Notes: generated from the letters alone by a model not told the origin. DNA of 64,000 nucleotides from Streptomyces sp. LX-29 (GCF_029541745.1 NZ_CP089746.1:806001-870000), one strand, 5' to 3'. Positions 53,934 to 62,819 are shown, numbered from the stretch's first letter. Made by a program: numbers and translations.

Positions 53934-54839
53934 CTAGACCGCGCGGTCCAGGGCGTCGCGGATGATCCGCTCGCACAGCTCGTGGGTGAGCAGCGCGTCG
54001 CCGGCGTCCAGGACCTTGCCCGCGCGGACGGCGTCGAGGAAGCTCAGGACGATCTGCTCGACGCCGCGCTGACGGGCGACCGACACCCAGTCGCCGCGGC
54101 GGCGCACGGTCGGCTGACCCTTGTGGTCGATGACCTCGGCGAGGTTGAGGACCTGCCGCTTGGTGTCCTTCCCGGCGACCTCCAGGATCTCCTCGTTGGA
54201 ACCGCTCATCCGGTTCATCGTGCCCAGCGCGGTGAAGCCGTCGCCGGACAGCTGGAGCACGACGTGGTGCATCAGCCCGTCGCGGACGCGGGCGCGCACG
54301 TCGATGTGGTCGACGGGGCCGGGGACGAGGAAGCGCAGCGTGTCGACGACGTGGATGAAGTCGTCGAGGACCAGGGTGCGCGGGTCCTCGGGCAGGCCGA
54401 CCCGGTTCTTCTGCATGAGGATCAGATCGCGCGGGTGCTCCTGGCACTGGGCGTAGCCGGGGGCGAAGCGCCGGTTGAAGCCGACCATGAGGCTCACCCC
54501 GCGCTCGCGCGCCGAGCGCACCAGCCGCTCGCTCTCCGCGAGCTCGTAGGCGAGCGGCTTGTCGACGTACGTCGCCACCCCGGCCTCGATCAGCCGGGAC
54601 ACGATCTGGGCGTGGGCGGCGGTCGGGGCGTGGACGAAGGCCGCGTCGAGGCCGGCCGCGATCAGCGTGTCGAGGTCGGTGTGGCGGTGGGCCTCGGGGA
54701 TGCGGTAGGTGTCGCCGACCCGGTGCAGGGTCTGTGGGCTACGGGTCGTCAGGTGCGGCTCCAGCCCGGGCCGGGCAGCCAGCACCGGCAGGTACGCCTT
54801 CTGCGCGATGTCGCCCAGTCCGATGATGCCGACCTTCAC
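53934..54839 (-). CDS. Gfo/Idh/MocA family oxidoreductase
   Basis: A 301-residue NAD(P)-dependent dehydrogenase. The N-terminal Rossmann loop is VGIIGLGDIAQKAYLP; the EKP-type motif is YVDKPLA near 111 (DKP in place of EKP). The C-terminal half carries FHDxxH-like DDFIHVVDTLRF near 172. Substrate unknown. Likely transcribed alone; the FAD monooxygenase gene downstream is on the same strand but upstream in position, 54 bp away, so both may be one TetR-controlled transcript. Confidence 0.83.
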   Translation of the reverse strand: MKVGIIGLGDIAQKAYLPVLAARPGLEPHLTTRSPQTLHRVGDTYRIPEAHRHTDLDTLIAAGLDAAFVHAPTAAHAQIVSRLIEAGVATYVDKPLAYELAESERLVRSARERGVSLMVGFNRRFAPGYAQCQEHPRDLILMQKNRVGLPEDPRTLVLDDFIHVVDTLRFLVPGPVDHIDVRARVRDGLMHHVVLQLSGDGFTALGTMNRMSGSNEEILEVAGKDTKRQVLNLAEVIDHKGQPTVRRRGDWVSVARQRGVEQIVLSFLDAVRAGKVLDAGDALLTHELCERIIRDALDRAV

Positions 54840-54893
54840 GACGGTCTCCTCCGGTGTTGCGTGTCCGCGCGGATCGACCGGCGCGGGTGGGTG

Positions 54894-56120
54894 TCAGCGG
54901 GGTGTGCCGGTGCGGCGCGCCACTCGCGTCGCCGGCGTCCCCGCAGGATACGTGGGGCCGGGCGGAGTCCAGTCGGCGATCCCGTCCAGACCGCGCAGCG
55001 CCACGGCCGGGCCCAGCCGCCCGGCCAGGGCGACGGCGGCGGCGCGCAGGGCGACCGCGGGTGCGGCCGTGAGCATCGCCAGCCGGCCGACCCGGGCGGA
55101 GCGGCGCACCACGTCCATGGTGCGCGGGAGCCGATCGCGGGTGTAGGCGGGCAGCGCCGCGGACGGCGGCGCCGCTCCGTCGCCGAGGTGGTGGGCGAGG
55201 ACGACGGCGTCTTCGACGGCCTGGTTGCCGCCTTGGCCGAGGTTGGGCGTCATGGGGTGGGCGGCGTCGCCGAGCAGCGCGGTGCGGCCCCGGTGGTAGG
55301 CGGGCAGCGGGGTGGTCATGGACCGTACGTCGTGCCGGAGCACCGCCTGGGGTTCGACCGCGGCGAGGATGTCGGGGATGGGCTGGTGCCAGCCGCCGAA
55401 CAGCCGCAGCAGTTCGGCCCGCTCGTCGTCGTGGGCGCGGGCCCGGGGCGGGGCGACGGCCGCGGCGTAGGCGTAGACGCGGCCGTCCTTCAGCGGCTGG
55501 CTGCCCCACAGTCGGCCGCGGCCCCAGGTCTCGTGCGGCGCGAAGGGCCGGGCGGGGGCGGGGACCACCATCCGCCAGGTGGTGAATCCGGCGTAGACGG
55601 GGCCGGGGTGGTCGGGGAAGAGGGCCCGGCGCACCGCGGAGTTGATGCCGTCCGCGCCCACCACCAGCTCGGCCTCCAGCTCGCCGTCGGCAGTGGTCAC
55701 ACGGGCCGGTCGGTCCGCGGCCCCCGGGTCGGCCAGCTGAGCGGCGACCCCGGTGCGGACGGCCCCGTCGGGCAGCCGTGCGGCGAGCAGGCCGGCCAGC
55801 GTGGCGCGGTGCAGCAGCACCAGGGCCCCGCCGAACCGGGCGGTGGCCGCCGCGCTGTCGGTGCGGGAGAGCCAGCGGCCGCCGGGGGTGCGCACCCCTC
55901 CGGAGCCCTGCCAGGCGGCCAGCGCGCGGACCTCGTCGCCGACGCCGATGGTGTCCAGGGCGCGCTGGGCGTTGGCGGCGAGCGAGATGCCGGCACCGAC
56001 CGGCTCCAGGGTGGCGGCGCGCTCCAGGACCGTGACCTGCCAGCCCTGGTGGTGCAGGGCCGCGGCCGCGGTGAGCCCTCCGATTCCGGCGCCGATGACG
56101 ACGACACGGGGCGTACCCAT
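54894..56120 (-). CDS. FAD-dependent aromatic-ring-type monooxygenase
   Basis: A 408-residue flavoprotein of the salicylate/p-hydroxybenzoate hydroxylase class. FAD-binding GAGIGGLTAAAALHHQGW is near 8, the DG motif VVGADGINSAVRR near 157, and GDAAHPMTPNLGQGGNQAVE near 280. The ATG at 56118-56120 has GGGAGGGA upstream; an in-frame TTG 12 bp earlier is less likely. Divergent from the TetR regulator; two palindromic operators lie between the two genes. Substrate unknown. Confidence 0.87.
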   Translation of the reverse strand: MGTPRVVVIGAGIGGLTAAAALHHQGWQVTVLERAATLEPVGAGISLAANAQRALDTIGVGDEVRALAAWQGSGGVRTPGGRWLSRTDSAAATARFGGALVLLHRATLAGLLAARLPDGAVRTGVAAQLADPGAADRPARVTTADGELEAELVVGADGINSAVRRALFPDHPGPVYAGFTTWRMVVPAPARPFAPHETWGRGRLWGSQPLKDGRVYAYAAAVAPPRARAHDDERAELLRLFGGWHQPIPDILAAVEPQAVLRHDVRSMTTPLPAYHRGRTALLGDAAHPMTPNLGQGGNQAVEDAVVLAHHLGDGAAPPSAALPAYTRDRLPRTMDVVRRSARVGRLAMLTAAPAVALRAAAVALAGRLGPAVALRGLDGIADWTPPGPTYPAGTPATRVARRTGTPR

Positions 56121-56140
56121 GATCCCTCCCAAGGAAAGAA

Positions 56141-56154
56141 ACTACAGGTGTAGT
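56141..56154. promoter_or_regulatory. TetR operator 1
   Basis: ACTACAGGTGTAGT, a near-perfect 14-bp palindrome between the divergent monooxygenase and TetR genes. Confidence 0.75.
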
Positions 56155-56166
56155 GACTGCGACGTT

Positions 56167-56180
56167 ACTACAGCTGTAGT
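56167..56180. promoter_or_regulatory. TetR operator 2
   Basis: ACTACAGCTGTAGT, perfect palindrome 26 bp (centre to centre) from operator 1 and 20 bp before the TetR start. The pair should allow two dimers to bind on nearly the same helix face. Confidence 0.78.
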
Positions 56181-56200
56181 GCGGCCGATAGGTTGGGGCC

Positions 56201-57430
56201 ATGAGCGCTGAACGAGACGCCGGCACGCACGGCGAAGCCGCCGGAGCGAAGCCCCGTACGCACGGCAAGGCCGCAGGAGCGGAGCCCCGTACGGACAGCG
56301 AAGCCGCCGGGGCGGAGCTCCGTACACATGGCGAGTCCCCCGGGGCGGAGCTCCGCACGCACCGCGAAGCCGCCGGGCCGGAAGCCCGTACGCACGGCGA
56401 GGCTTCTGGGACGGGGCCCCGTACGGACAGCAAGGCCGCGGGAGCGGAGCCCCGTACGCACGGCGAGGCTTCTGGGACGGGGCCCCGTACGCACCGCGAG
56501 GCCGCGGGAGCGGAGCCCCGTACGCACAGCGAGGCTTCTGGGACGGGGCCCCGTACGCACCGCGAGGCCGCGGGAGCGGAGCCCCGTACGCACCGCGAAG
56601 CCGCCGGGCCGGAAGCCCGTACATACGGCGAGGCCGCGGGAGCGGAGCCCCGCACGGACGGCGAGGCCCCCGGGGCGGAGCTCCGTACGCACCGCGAAGC
56701 CGCCGAGCCGGAAGCCCGTACGCACGGCGAAGCCGGGGTGGAATCCCGCCCCCACGACGGCCCCGCCGCGCCCCCGCCCGCCCCGGGGCGGACCGCATCC
56801 GCCGCCCGCGAGGACGGCGCGCGGGCCGGATCCGCCGGTGGCCGGGCCCGGGCGCAGGGCGGCTCCCGGGCCGACCTGATCGCCGACACCGCCATCGACC
56901 TGCTCGCCGCGACGGGGCTACGCGGCCTGACCCACCGCGCGGTGGACGAGGCGGCCGGCCTGCCACAGGGCTCCACCTCCAACCACGCACGCACCCGTGC
57001 CGCGCTGTTGGCCGCGGCGGTACGACGGCTGGCCGAGCGGGAGGCGCGGGTGCTGACCCCCGCCGAGTTGCCGGCACCGGACGGCGGCCTGCCCGCGGTC
57101 GTCGATGCGCTGGCGCTGGCGCTCCACCGCTATCTGACGGACCATCGGCATCTGCTGGTCGCCCGGTACGAGCTGGCGCTGGAGGCGACCCGCAGACCTG
57201 AACTGAGGGAGATCTACGACGCCTCCGGGCGCGCCTTTCGGGAGCCGCTTCTGGAGCTGATGGCGGCAGCTGGCTCCAGCGCCCCCGAGCGCCATGTGCT
57301 GTCCCTGGTCGCCTGGTGCGACGGCATCATGTTCTCCTGCTCGGCGGGCGCCTACCACGCCGAGACGCCCACTCTGCGAGAACTCAGGGACGGATTCGAG
57401 GAGTTGCTGCGCGGGATGCTGGGACGCTGA
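56201..57430 (+). CDS. TetR-family regulator with sixteen 11-residue N-terminal repeats
   Basis: A 409-residue protein, about twice the family length. Residues 12-187 are sixteen copies of an 11-residue unit (EAAGAEPRTHR consensus); a Pro/Ala/Gly linker follows; the TetR domain begins near 222 (SRADLIADTAIDLLAATGLR, GLTHRAVDEAAGLPQGSTSN HTH) with an effector domain to the end. The ATG at 56201 has GGTTGGGG upstream and lies just behind operator 2. Internal starts such as GTG 56739 would give a normal-length regulator, so the repeat part might be untranslated in some conditions. It probably represses the monooxygenase and itself. Confidence 0.82.
   Translation: MSAERDAGTHGEAAGAKPRTHGKAAGAEPRTDSEAAGAELRTHGESPGAELRTHREAAGPEARTHGEASGTGPRTDSKAAGAEPRTHGEASGTGPRTHREAAGAEPRTHSEASGTGPRTHREAAGAEPRTHREAAGPEARTYGEAAGAEPRTDGEAPGAELRTHREAAEPEARTHGEAGVESRPHDGPAAPPPAPGRTASAAREDGARAGSAGGRARAQGGSRADLIADTAIDLLAATGLRGLTHRAVDEAAGLPQGSTSNHARTRAALLAAAVRRLAEREARVLTPAELPAPDGGLPAVVDALALALHRYLTDHRHLLVARYELALEATRRPELREIYDASGRAFREPLLELMAAAGSSAPERHVLSLVAWCDGIMFSCSAGAYHAETPTLRELRDGFEELLRGMLGR
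56234..56761. repeat. Sixteen 33-bp tandem repeats in the TetR gene
   Basis: Perfect 33-bp periodicity; units alternate between GAGGCCGCGGGAGCGGAGCC- and GAGGCTTCTGGGACGGGGCC-type versions, each ending CCGTACGCAC + GC. The last unit is diverged. Because 33 is divisible by three, all six frames stay open, so antisense frames here are artefacts. Confidence 0.92.
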
Positions 57431-57505
57431 CGAGCGGTCCGCGCTCGGCCAACTGCCGTGCGCGGCGCGATATTTCCTGGCGTCGAGGGCGCGCGCCCGA
57501 GCAAG

Positions 57506-58024
57506 ATGACCGCCATGACGACTACCGAACGACAGGTGCCGCCGCTCCAGGCCGACGAGCGCACCATGTTGGAGAGTTGGCTCGACTTCCACCGGCTGAC
57601 CCTCGCCACCAAGTGCGAGGGCCTCGACGAGGCTCAGCTACGCCAGACCTCCGCTCCGCCCTCCGAGCTGTCGTTGCTCGGCCTGGTCCGCCATATGACG
57701 GACGTCGAGCGGCACTGGTTCCGCCGGGTGCTCGACGGGCAGGACGCCAAGCCGCTCTACTGGAGCGACGCGGACCAGGACGGCGACTTCCATCTGACCG
57801 AGGCGGACACCGTCGAGGCGGGATTCGCCGCCTGGCGGGCCGAGATCGCCGCCGCCCGCACGGCGGCCGACGGGCGCAGCCTCAACGACATCGGGAAGGG
57901 GCGGTGGCGTGACCAGGAGTGCAGCCTGCGCTGGATCTACGTCCACATGATCGAGGAGTACGCGCGCCACAACGGCCACGCGGACCTGCTGCGCGAGCGC
58001 ATCGACGGCTCCACCGGAGCCTGA
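57506..58024 (+). CDS. DinB/DUF664 family protein
   Basis: A 172-residue four-helix-bundle protein. LESWLDFHRLTLATKCEGLD, LSLLGLVRHMTDVERHWFRR and CSLRWIYVHMIEEYARHNGH carry the three His positions of the DinB metal site. Family members are thiol-dependent (mycothiol) S-transferases or of unknown role. ATG at 57506; a second ATG at 57515 is possible. Confidence 0.87.
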   Translation: MTAMTTTERQVPPLQADERTMLESWLDFHRLTLATKCEGLDEAQLRQTSAPPSELSLLGLVRHMTDVERHWFRRVLDGQDAKPLYWSDADQDGDFHLTEADTVEAGFAAWRAEIAAARTAADGRSLNDIGKGRWRDQECSLRWIYVHMIEEYARHNGHADLLRERIDGSTGA

Positions 58025-58199
58025 CCGCACCCCGGGCGTCATCCGGCCACCGTCGTCGCGGGGCCGTCATCGCTTGGCCGCCGCCACGGGGCCGTCGCCA
58101 CGGGGCCGCCGCCACGGGGCCGTCATCGCGGGGCCGTCATCGCGGCAGAACCCCGCGACGGACCCCACGACGGGCCCCGCGACGGCGGGCCCCCCGCAC

Positions 58200-58730
58200 T
58201 CAGCCCTGCGGCGGGGCGGCCTCTCCCCCGGCCTGGCGCCGGGAGGCGCCGCCGGTCGCCTCGCCCAGCCGCAGCGCCAGCCGCTCGATGGCGGACCGGA
58301 CCCCCTCGCTGTACGGGTCTTCGCCCAGCGCGTCGGAGGCTTGGCGGGCCATCGCCAACTGGCTGCGAGCCGCCTCCTCCTGGCCGAGCTTCACATAGTC
58401 CGCGGCGAGGTTGAGGTGGAGCGAGGGGTAGAAGGCCCGCACGGCCGGGGCCCCGGGGTGGCGCCGCGTCCGCTCGTCGGTGAGCGCGTCGGCGGCCGCC
58501 AGCGCCAGCAGGTCCCACATCAGCTCGTCGGCGGGGTCGTCCTGGGTATCGGCCATGTAGTGGGCGAGGGTGCAGCGGTGGAGCGGGTCGCCGTCCTCCC
58601 CGATCTCCTCCCACAGCAGGGCGAACCGGTTGCGCGCCTCCTCCCGGTCGCCGCCCCGGTGCAGCATGATCACCTGCCCGATCCGGGTCATCATGGCGTC
58701 GTCCGCCGCCTGGCCCCGCGCTTCGTCCAT
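58200..58730 (-). CDS. Tetratricopeptide-like helical protein
   Basis: A 176-residue soluble, all-helical protein: MMTRIGQVIMLHRGGDREEA, LHRCTLAHYMADTQDDPADE, FYPSLHLNLAADYVKLGQEE, AARSQLAMARQASDALGE. The pattern fits degenerate TPR units. ATG at 58728-58730 behind GGGAGA. No catalytic motif; function unknown. Confidence 0.78.
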   Translation of the reverse strand: MDEARGQAADDAMMTRIGQVIMLHRGGDREEARNRFALLWEEIGEDGDPLHRCTLAHYMADTQDDPADELMWDLLALAAADALTDERTRRHPGAPAVRAFYPSLHLNLAADYVKLGQEEAARSQLAMARQASDALGEDPYSEGVRSAIERLALRLGEATGGASRRQAGGEAAPPQG

Positions 58731-58901
58731 CACCGATCTCCCACCTGATCTCTCCCCGTCCGCCGCCCGGCGGTCGCACCGGCGCCGCCCGTGGTGCCGA
58801 CACAGCCAGTCAGAGCGTCCCGGCCCCGTCCCGCGCGGCGCAGCGCCGCGCGGGGCCGGCGATGTCCCCCGGACGGCGGTCGGGGGCATCGCCGGGGTGG
58901 C

Positions 58902-59582
58902 TCAGGCGCCGATGTTCGGAATCCGCCAGTCGATGGGCTCGTGGCCCTGGGTCGCGATCGCGGCGTTGATCTGGGTGAAGGGGCGGGAGCCGAAGAACTT
59001 CTTGGCCGACAGCGGCGAGGGGTGCGCGCCCTTGACCACCACGTGCCGCTCCTCGTCGATCAACGGCAGCTTCTTCTGGGCGTAGTTGCCCCACAGCACG
59101 AAGACGGCCGGGTCGGGGCGGGAGGCCACCGCGCGGATCACCGCGTCGGTGAACTTCTCCCAGCCCTTGCCCTTGTGGGAGTTGGCCTCGCCGCCCCGGA
59201 CCGTCAGCACCGCGTTGAGCAGCAGCACGCCCTGCACCGCCCACGGCATGAGGTAGCCGTTGTCGGGGACGGGGTGGCCGAGCTCCTCGTGCATCTCCTT
59301 GTAGATGTTGCGCAGCGAGGGCGGGGTCTTGACGCCCGGCCGCACCGAGAAGCACAGCCCGTGCCCCTGCCCCTCGCCGTGGTACGGGTCCTGCCCGAGG
59401 ATGAGCACCTTGACCTGGTCGTACGGGGTGGCCTCCAGCGCGGCGAAGACCTGGTCCCGCGGCGGGTAGACCGGGCCCTTGGCACGCTCCTCCTCGACGA
59501 AGTCGGTCAGCTCCTTGAAGTAGGGCTTGTCCAGCTCCTCGCCGAGGACGGCCTGCCAGGACTCGGGCAGCGTGTAGGTCAC
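58902..59582 (-). CDS. ung: Uracil-DNA glycosylase
   Basis: A 226-residue family 1 UDG that removes uracil from DNA. The catalytic water-activating loop GQDPYHGEGQGHGLCFSV is near 64, LLLNAVLTVRGG near 123 and the DNA-intercalation loop GAHPSPLSA near 189. Length and start (MTYTLPESWQAVLGEEL) are standard. Confidence 0.95.
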   Translation of the reverse strand: MTYTLPESWQAVLGEELDKPYFKELTDFVEEERAKGPVYPPRDQVFAALEATPYDQVKVLILGQDPYHGEGQGHGLCFSVRPGVKTPPSLRNIYKEMHEELGHPVPDNGYLMPWAVQGVLLLNAVLTVRGGEANSHKGKGWEKFTDAVIRAVASRPDPAVFVLWGNYAQKKLPLIDEERHVVVKGAHPSPLSAKKFFGSRPFTQINAAIATQGHEPIDWRIPNIGA

Positions 59583-59661
59583 TTGGGTGTTCCTCCGGTA
59601 CGTACGGCTGTGATGGCTATGAACGTACCGGGGACCACTGACAGCGCACCCGGGAGGGGGC

Positions 59662-60438
59662 TCAGCCGGTGCCGGCGTTGAGGAAGATGCCCCCGTCGAC
59701 CACCAGCGTCTGACCGGTGATCCAGGCGGCCTGGTCGGAGGTGAGGAAGGCGGCGGCGCCGCCGATGTCCTCCGGCACCCCGAGCCGCCCCAGGGGGTAG
59801 GCCGCGGCCGCCTCCTCCTCCCGGCCCTCGTAGAGCGCCTGGGCGAACTTGGTCTTCACCACGGCCGGGGCGATGGCGTTGACCCGCACGCCGGGCGCGA
59901 ACTCGTGCGCGAGCTGCACCGTCAGGTTGATCATCGCGGCCTTGCTGACCCCGTAGGCGCCGATGAAGGGTGAGGGGGAGAGTCCGGCCACGGAGGCTAT
60001 GTTGACGATCGCCCCGCCGTGCTCGTGCTGCCACGCCTGCCAGGTCCGCTGGGCGAAGCCGAGCGCGGAGACCACGTTGGTCTCGAAGACCTTGCGGGCG
60101 ACCGCCAGGTCGAGCTCGGCCAGCGGCCCGAACACCGGATTGGTGCCGGCGTTGTTGACCAGGAAGTCGACCCGCCCGAACGCCTCCATGGTGCGCTCCA
60201 CGGCGACCGCCTGGTGGGCCTCGTCGTGCGCCTTGCCGGCCACGCCGATCACGCGGTCCGCGCCGAGCCGCTCCACCGCCTCCTTCAGCGCCTCCTCGTT
60301 GCGGCCGGTGATGCACACCCGGTCGCCACGGGCCACCAGGGCCTCGGCGACCCCGTATCCGATGCCGCGGCTGGCGCCCGTGACGAGCGCGACCTTCCCG
60401 CTGTCCGCGCGGGCCGTCCCGCCGTCCTGCTGTGCCAT
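59662..60438 (-). CDS. Short-chain dehydrogenase/reductase
   Basis: A 258-residue SDR. TGASRGIG near 21, NNAGTNP near 99, Ser in NIASVAG and YGVSK near 163. NAIAPAVVKTKFAQALYEG and GQTLVVDGG at the end are typical of FabG-like enzymes. ATG at 60436-60438; the frame beyond is a shadow. About 40 bp behind the next SDR on the same strand, so probably co-transcribed. Confidence 0.88.
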   Translation of the reverse strand: MAQQDGGTARADSGKVALVTGASRGIGYGVAEALVARGDRVCITGRNEEALKEAVERLGADRVIGVAGKAHDEAHQAVAVERTMEAFGRVDFLVNNAGTNPVFGPLAELDLAVARKVFETNVVSALGFAQRTWQAWQHEHGGAIVNIASVAGLSPSPFIGAYGVSKAAMINLTVQLAHEFAPGVRVNAIAPAVVKTKFAQALYEGREEEAAAAYPLGRLGVPEDIGGAAAFLTSDQAAWITGQTLVVDGGIFLNAGTG

Positions 60439-60476
60439 CTGGGTTCCCCTCGTCGCTGCTGCCGGGTGGATCGGGG

Positions 60477-61238
60477 TCAGTCGAGCGGGCCGCCGGCCAC
60501 GTACAGCACCTGTCCGGAGACGAAGCCGGCCGCGTCCCCGGTGAAGAAGGCGATGGCGTTGGCGATGTCCTCGGGCCGGCCGACGCGCTGCACCGGGATC
60601 TGGCTGGCGGCCGCGGCCTGGAAGTCCTCGAAGCCCATGCCGACCCGGGCCGCGGTGGCGGCGGTCATGTCGGTGGCGATGAAGCCCGGGGCGACCGCGT
60701 TGGCCGTGATGCCGAACTTGCCCAGCTCGATGGCGAGGGTCTTGGTGAAGCCCTGGAGGCCGGCCTTGGCGGCGGAGTAGTTCGCCTGCCCCCGGTTGCC
60801 CAGCGCCGAGCTGCTGGAGAGGTTGACGATGCGGCCGAAGCCCGCGTCCACCATGTGCTTCTGGCAGGCCCGGGCCATCAGGAAGGCGCCGCGCAGATGG
60901 ACGTTGATCACGGTGTCCCAGTCGCTGTCGGCCATCTTGAACAGCAGGTTGTCGCGGAGCACGCCCGCGTTGTTGACCAGCACGGTGGGCGCGCCGAGCG
61001 TCTCGGCCACCCGCCCGACCGCGGCCTCCACCTGGGCCGCGTCGGAGACGTCCGCGCCGACCGCGATGGCCTTGCCGCCCACCGCGGTCACCTTCTCGAC
61101 GGTCTCGGCGCAGGCCGCCGGGTCGAGGTCGAGGACGGCGACGGCGCGGCCCTCCTGGGCCAGTCGTACGGCGGTGGCCGCGCCGATGCCGCGGGCACCG
61201 CCCGTCACGATGGCGACGCGCTGCTCGGTGGTGGACAT
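60477..61238 (-). CDS. FabG-type 3-oxoacyl-ACP/CoA reductase (SDR)
   Basis: A 253-residue SDR. TGGARGIG near 13, NNAGVLRDNLLFKM near 89, Ser in NLSSSSALGNRG and YSAAK near 154, with IATDMTA and PVQRVGRPEDIANA. The LFKM..SDWD stretch is typical of the FabG/acetoacetyl-CoA reductase branch. ATG at 61236-61238 with GGAGAA upstream. First gene of the two-SDR unit. Confidence 0.9.
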   Translation of the reverse strand: MSTTEQRVAIVTGGARGIGAATAVRLAQEGRAVAVLDLDPAACAETVEKVTAVGGKAIAVGADVSDAAQVEAAVGRVAETLGAPTVLVNNAGVLRDNLLFKMADSDWDTVINVHLRGAFLMARACQKHMVDAGFGRIVNLSSSSALGNRGQANYSAAKAGLQGFTKTLAIELGKFGITANAVAPGFIATDMTAATAARVGMGFEDFQAAAASQIPVQRVGRPEDIANAIAFFTGDAAGFVSGQVLYVAGGPLD

Positions 61239-61602
61239 GCGGGTTCTCCTCGCCTAGGTGTCGATCGCCTCGATGGCGGCTCACCGCCCGCGCCGTCCGG
61301 TGGGGGTGGCCGGCCGGCGCGCATGGGTGAGCAACCGCTTAGTCGCTTCAGCAGACGAGACGCTAGGACCCTCACCACGGCATGTCAACGCCCCACCGCC
61401 TGACACTCCCGACAGACCGGCAGGTCAGCGCAGCGGCAGGGGTGTCGCCCCGGCCGCCGGGGCACGGTCGGGGGCCCGATGCCGCCCGGCCGCCGAGGCA
61501 CCGGGCGGAGGCCGTCCGAGCCGACGGGAGGCCGCCCGGGTCGCCGAGAGACCGCCCGGGTCACCGGAAGGCCGCCCGGGTCAGCGAGAGGCCGCGCCCG
61601 GG
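61239..61602. other. Intergenic region, no gene supported
   Basis: Contains AACCGCTTAGTCGCTTC near 61333 in front of the SDR unit and, at its right end, four 20-bp repeats. Open frames are Arg/Pro-rich shadows. Confidence 0.45.
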
Positions 61603-61607
61603 TCAGC
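61530..61607. repeat. Four 20-bp tandem repeats
   Basis: GGCCGCCCGGGTCRSCGAGA-type units start at 61530, 61550, 61570 and 61590, running into the DUF3037 stop codon. Confidence 0.82.
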
Positions 61608-61998
61608 GCACCAGCAGGTCCAGCAGCCGCTCGACCTCCGCCTCCGCGTCCGTGGTCAGCCCGGTGTGCACCGGCCCGGGCTGGACGATGGTGCTCCGCG
61701 GGGCCACCAGCCAGCGGAACCGCCGCCCGGCGTCGTCACCCGCCGCCTGCCCGGCGTGGACACCCCCACGGCACACGCCCTCGACGGCGTGCAGCGCGGC
61801 CCGGACCCCGGCCACGTCCACCGTGGGGTCCAGCGCCAGCAGCCTGGCCTCGTCCAGATGGGTCCGGGCGGCGACGAAGGCCGTCGCCCGGCAGTAGACG
61901 ACGACGCCGGCGTTGATCTGTTCGCCGCGCTCGACCCGTGGGATCACGCGCAGCAGTGCGTACTCGAAGACGTCTCGTCCGTTGTACAGGCCGCTCAC
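61603..61998 (-). CDS. DUF3037 family protein
   Basis: A 131-residue protein with the family pattern DVFEYALLRVIPRVERGE, QINAGVVVYCRA, LDEARLLALDP and a C-terminal RFRWLVAPRSTIVQPGPVHT. The GTG at 61996-61998 overlaps the stop of the HipA-like gene (GTGA), so the two proteins are translationally coupled. No activity is known to me. Confidence 0.85.
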   Translation of the reverse strand: MSGLYNGRDVFEYALLRVIPRVERGEQINAGVVVYCRATAFVAARTHLDEARLLALDPTVDVAGVRAALHAVEGVCRGGVHAGQAAGDDAGRRFRWLVAPRSTIVQPGPVHTGLTTDAEAEVERLLDLLVR

Positions 61999-62819
61999 TT
62001 CACTGCCTTCCGGTGGGGCCAGGCGGTGAGCCACTCAGGCGCGCGCGAGGAGGTGTCCTGGGCGGGGATGCCGACGGTGATGCGGTCGCCGATGGTCGCG
62101 GCGCGCTCCAGCAGCACCTCGACGTATGCGCGGCGCACGGCGTCCGGGCCGTCGAAGCCCGGCTCGTCGGCCAGCCACTCGTCGGGGACGTCGGCGGCGA
62201 CCTCGGTGAGCAGTTCCTCGGTGATCCGCGGGGCCAACTCCGCGGCCGCCGCCGCGACGTCGGGGGCGAACGGCGCCAGCGCGTGGTCGGAGGCGTCGTA
62301 CGGCTTGGCGGCGGCGGCCTGCGCGCCGCGCCAGCTGTGGTGCCAGATCATGGTCGCGCCGTGGTCGATGAGCCACAGCTGGCCGTGCCAGACCAGCATG
62401 TTCGGGTTGCGCCAGGAGCGGTCGACGTTGTTGATGAGCGCGTCGAACCACACCACGCGCCCGGCCTCCTTCGACCCCACCACGAAGGCCAGCGGGTCGA
62501 AGCCGAGCGAACCGGGCAGGTAGTCCATGCCGAGGTTCAGCCCGCCGCTCGCCTTCAGCAGCTCCTGCACCTCCTGGTCCGGCTCGGCGAGACCGATCAC
62601 CGGGTCCAACCGCATCCCGACCAGCTCCGGCACGCGCAGCCCCAGCCGGCGCCCGAGCTGCCCGCAGACGACCTCGGCGACCAGGGTCTTGCGCCCCTGC
62701 CCGGCGCCGATGAACTTCATGACGTAGGTCCCGAGATCGTCGGCCTCGACGATGCCGGGGAGCGAGCCACCCTCACGCAGCGGCGTGACATAGCGGGTTG
62801 CGGTGACTTTGGTCAACAT
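61995..62819 (-). CDS. HipA-like kinase-fold protein
   Basis: A 274-residue protein with HipA/PI3-4-kinase-like features: YVMKFIGAGQGRKTLVAEVV near 33 (Lys), DALINNVDRSWRNPNML near 125 (catalytic Asp and Asn) and LWLIDHGATM near 148 (metal-binding Asp). It is shorter than E. coli HipA (440 residues) and lacks its N-terminal subdomain. Partner is DUF3037, not a HipB-like antitoxin. ATG at 62817-62819. Confidence 0.83.
   Translation of the reverse strand: MLTKVTATRYVTPLREGGSLPGIVEADDLGTYVMKFIGAGQGRKTLVAEVVCGQLGRRLGLRVPELVGMRLDPVIGLAEPDQEVQELLKASGGLNLGMDYLPGSLGFDPLAFVVGSKEAGRVVWFDALINNVDRSWRNPNMLVWHGQLWLIDHGATMIWHHSWRGAQAAAAKPYDASDHALAPFAPDVAAAAAELAPRITEELLTEVAADVPDEWLADEPGFDGPDAVRRAYVEVLLERAATIGDRITVGIPAQDTSSRAPEWLTAWPHRKAVK

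Noticed and set aside
56234..56761. 33-bp repeat array as a CRISPR
   Set aside because: Units are contiguous without spacers and lie within a coding frame; no cas genes are present.
56142..57077. Antisense frames with RRLRGAYGAP/LAVRTGLRSRG repeats opposite the TetR gene
   Set aside because: A repeat unit divisible by three keeps all frames open; the forward frame ends in a clear TetR domain and has the promoter and ribosome-binding site.
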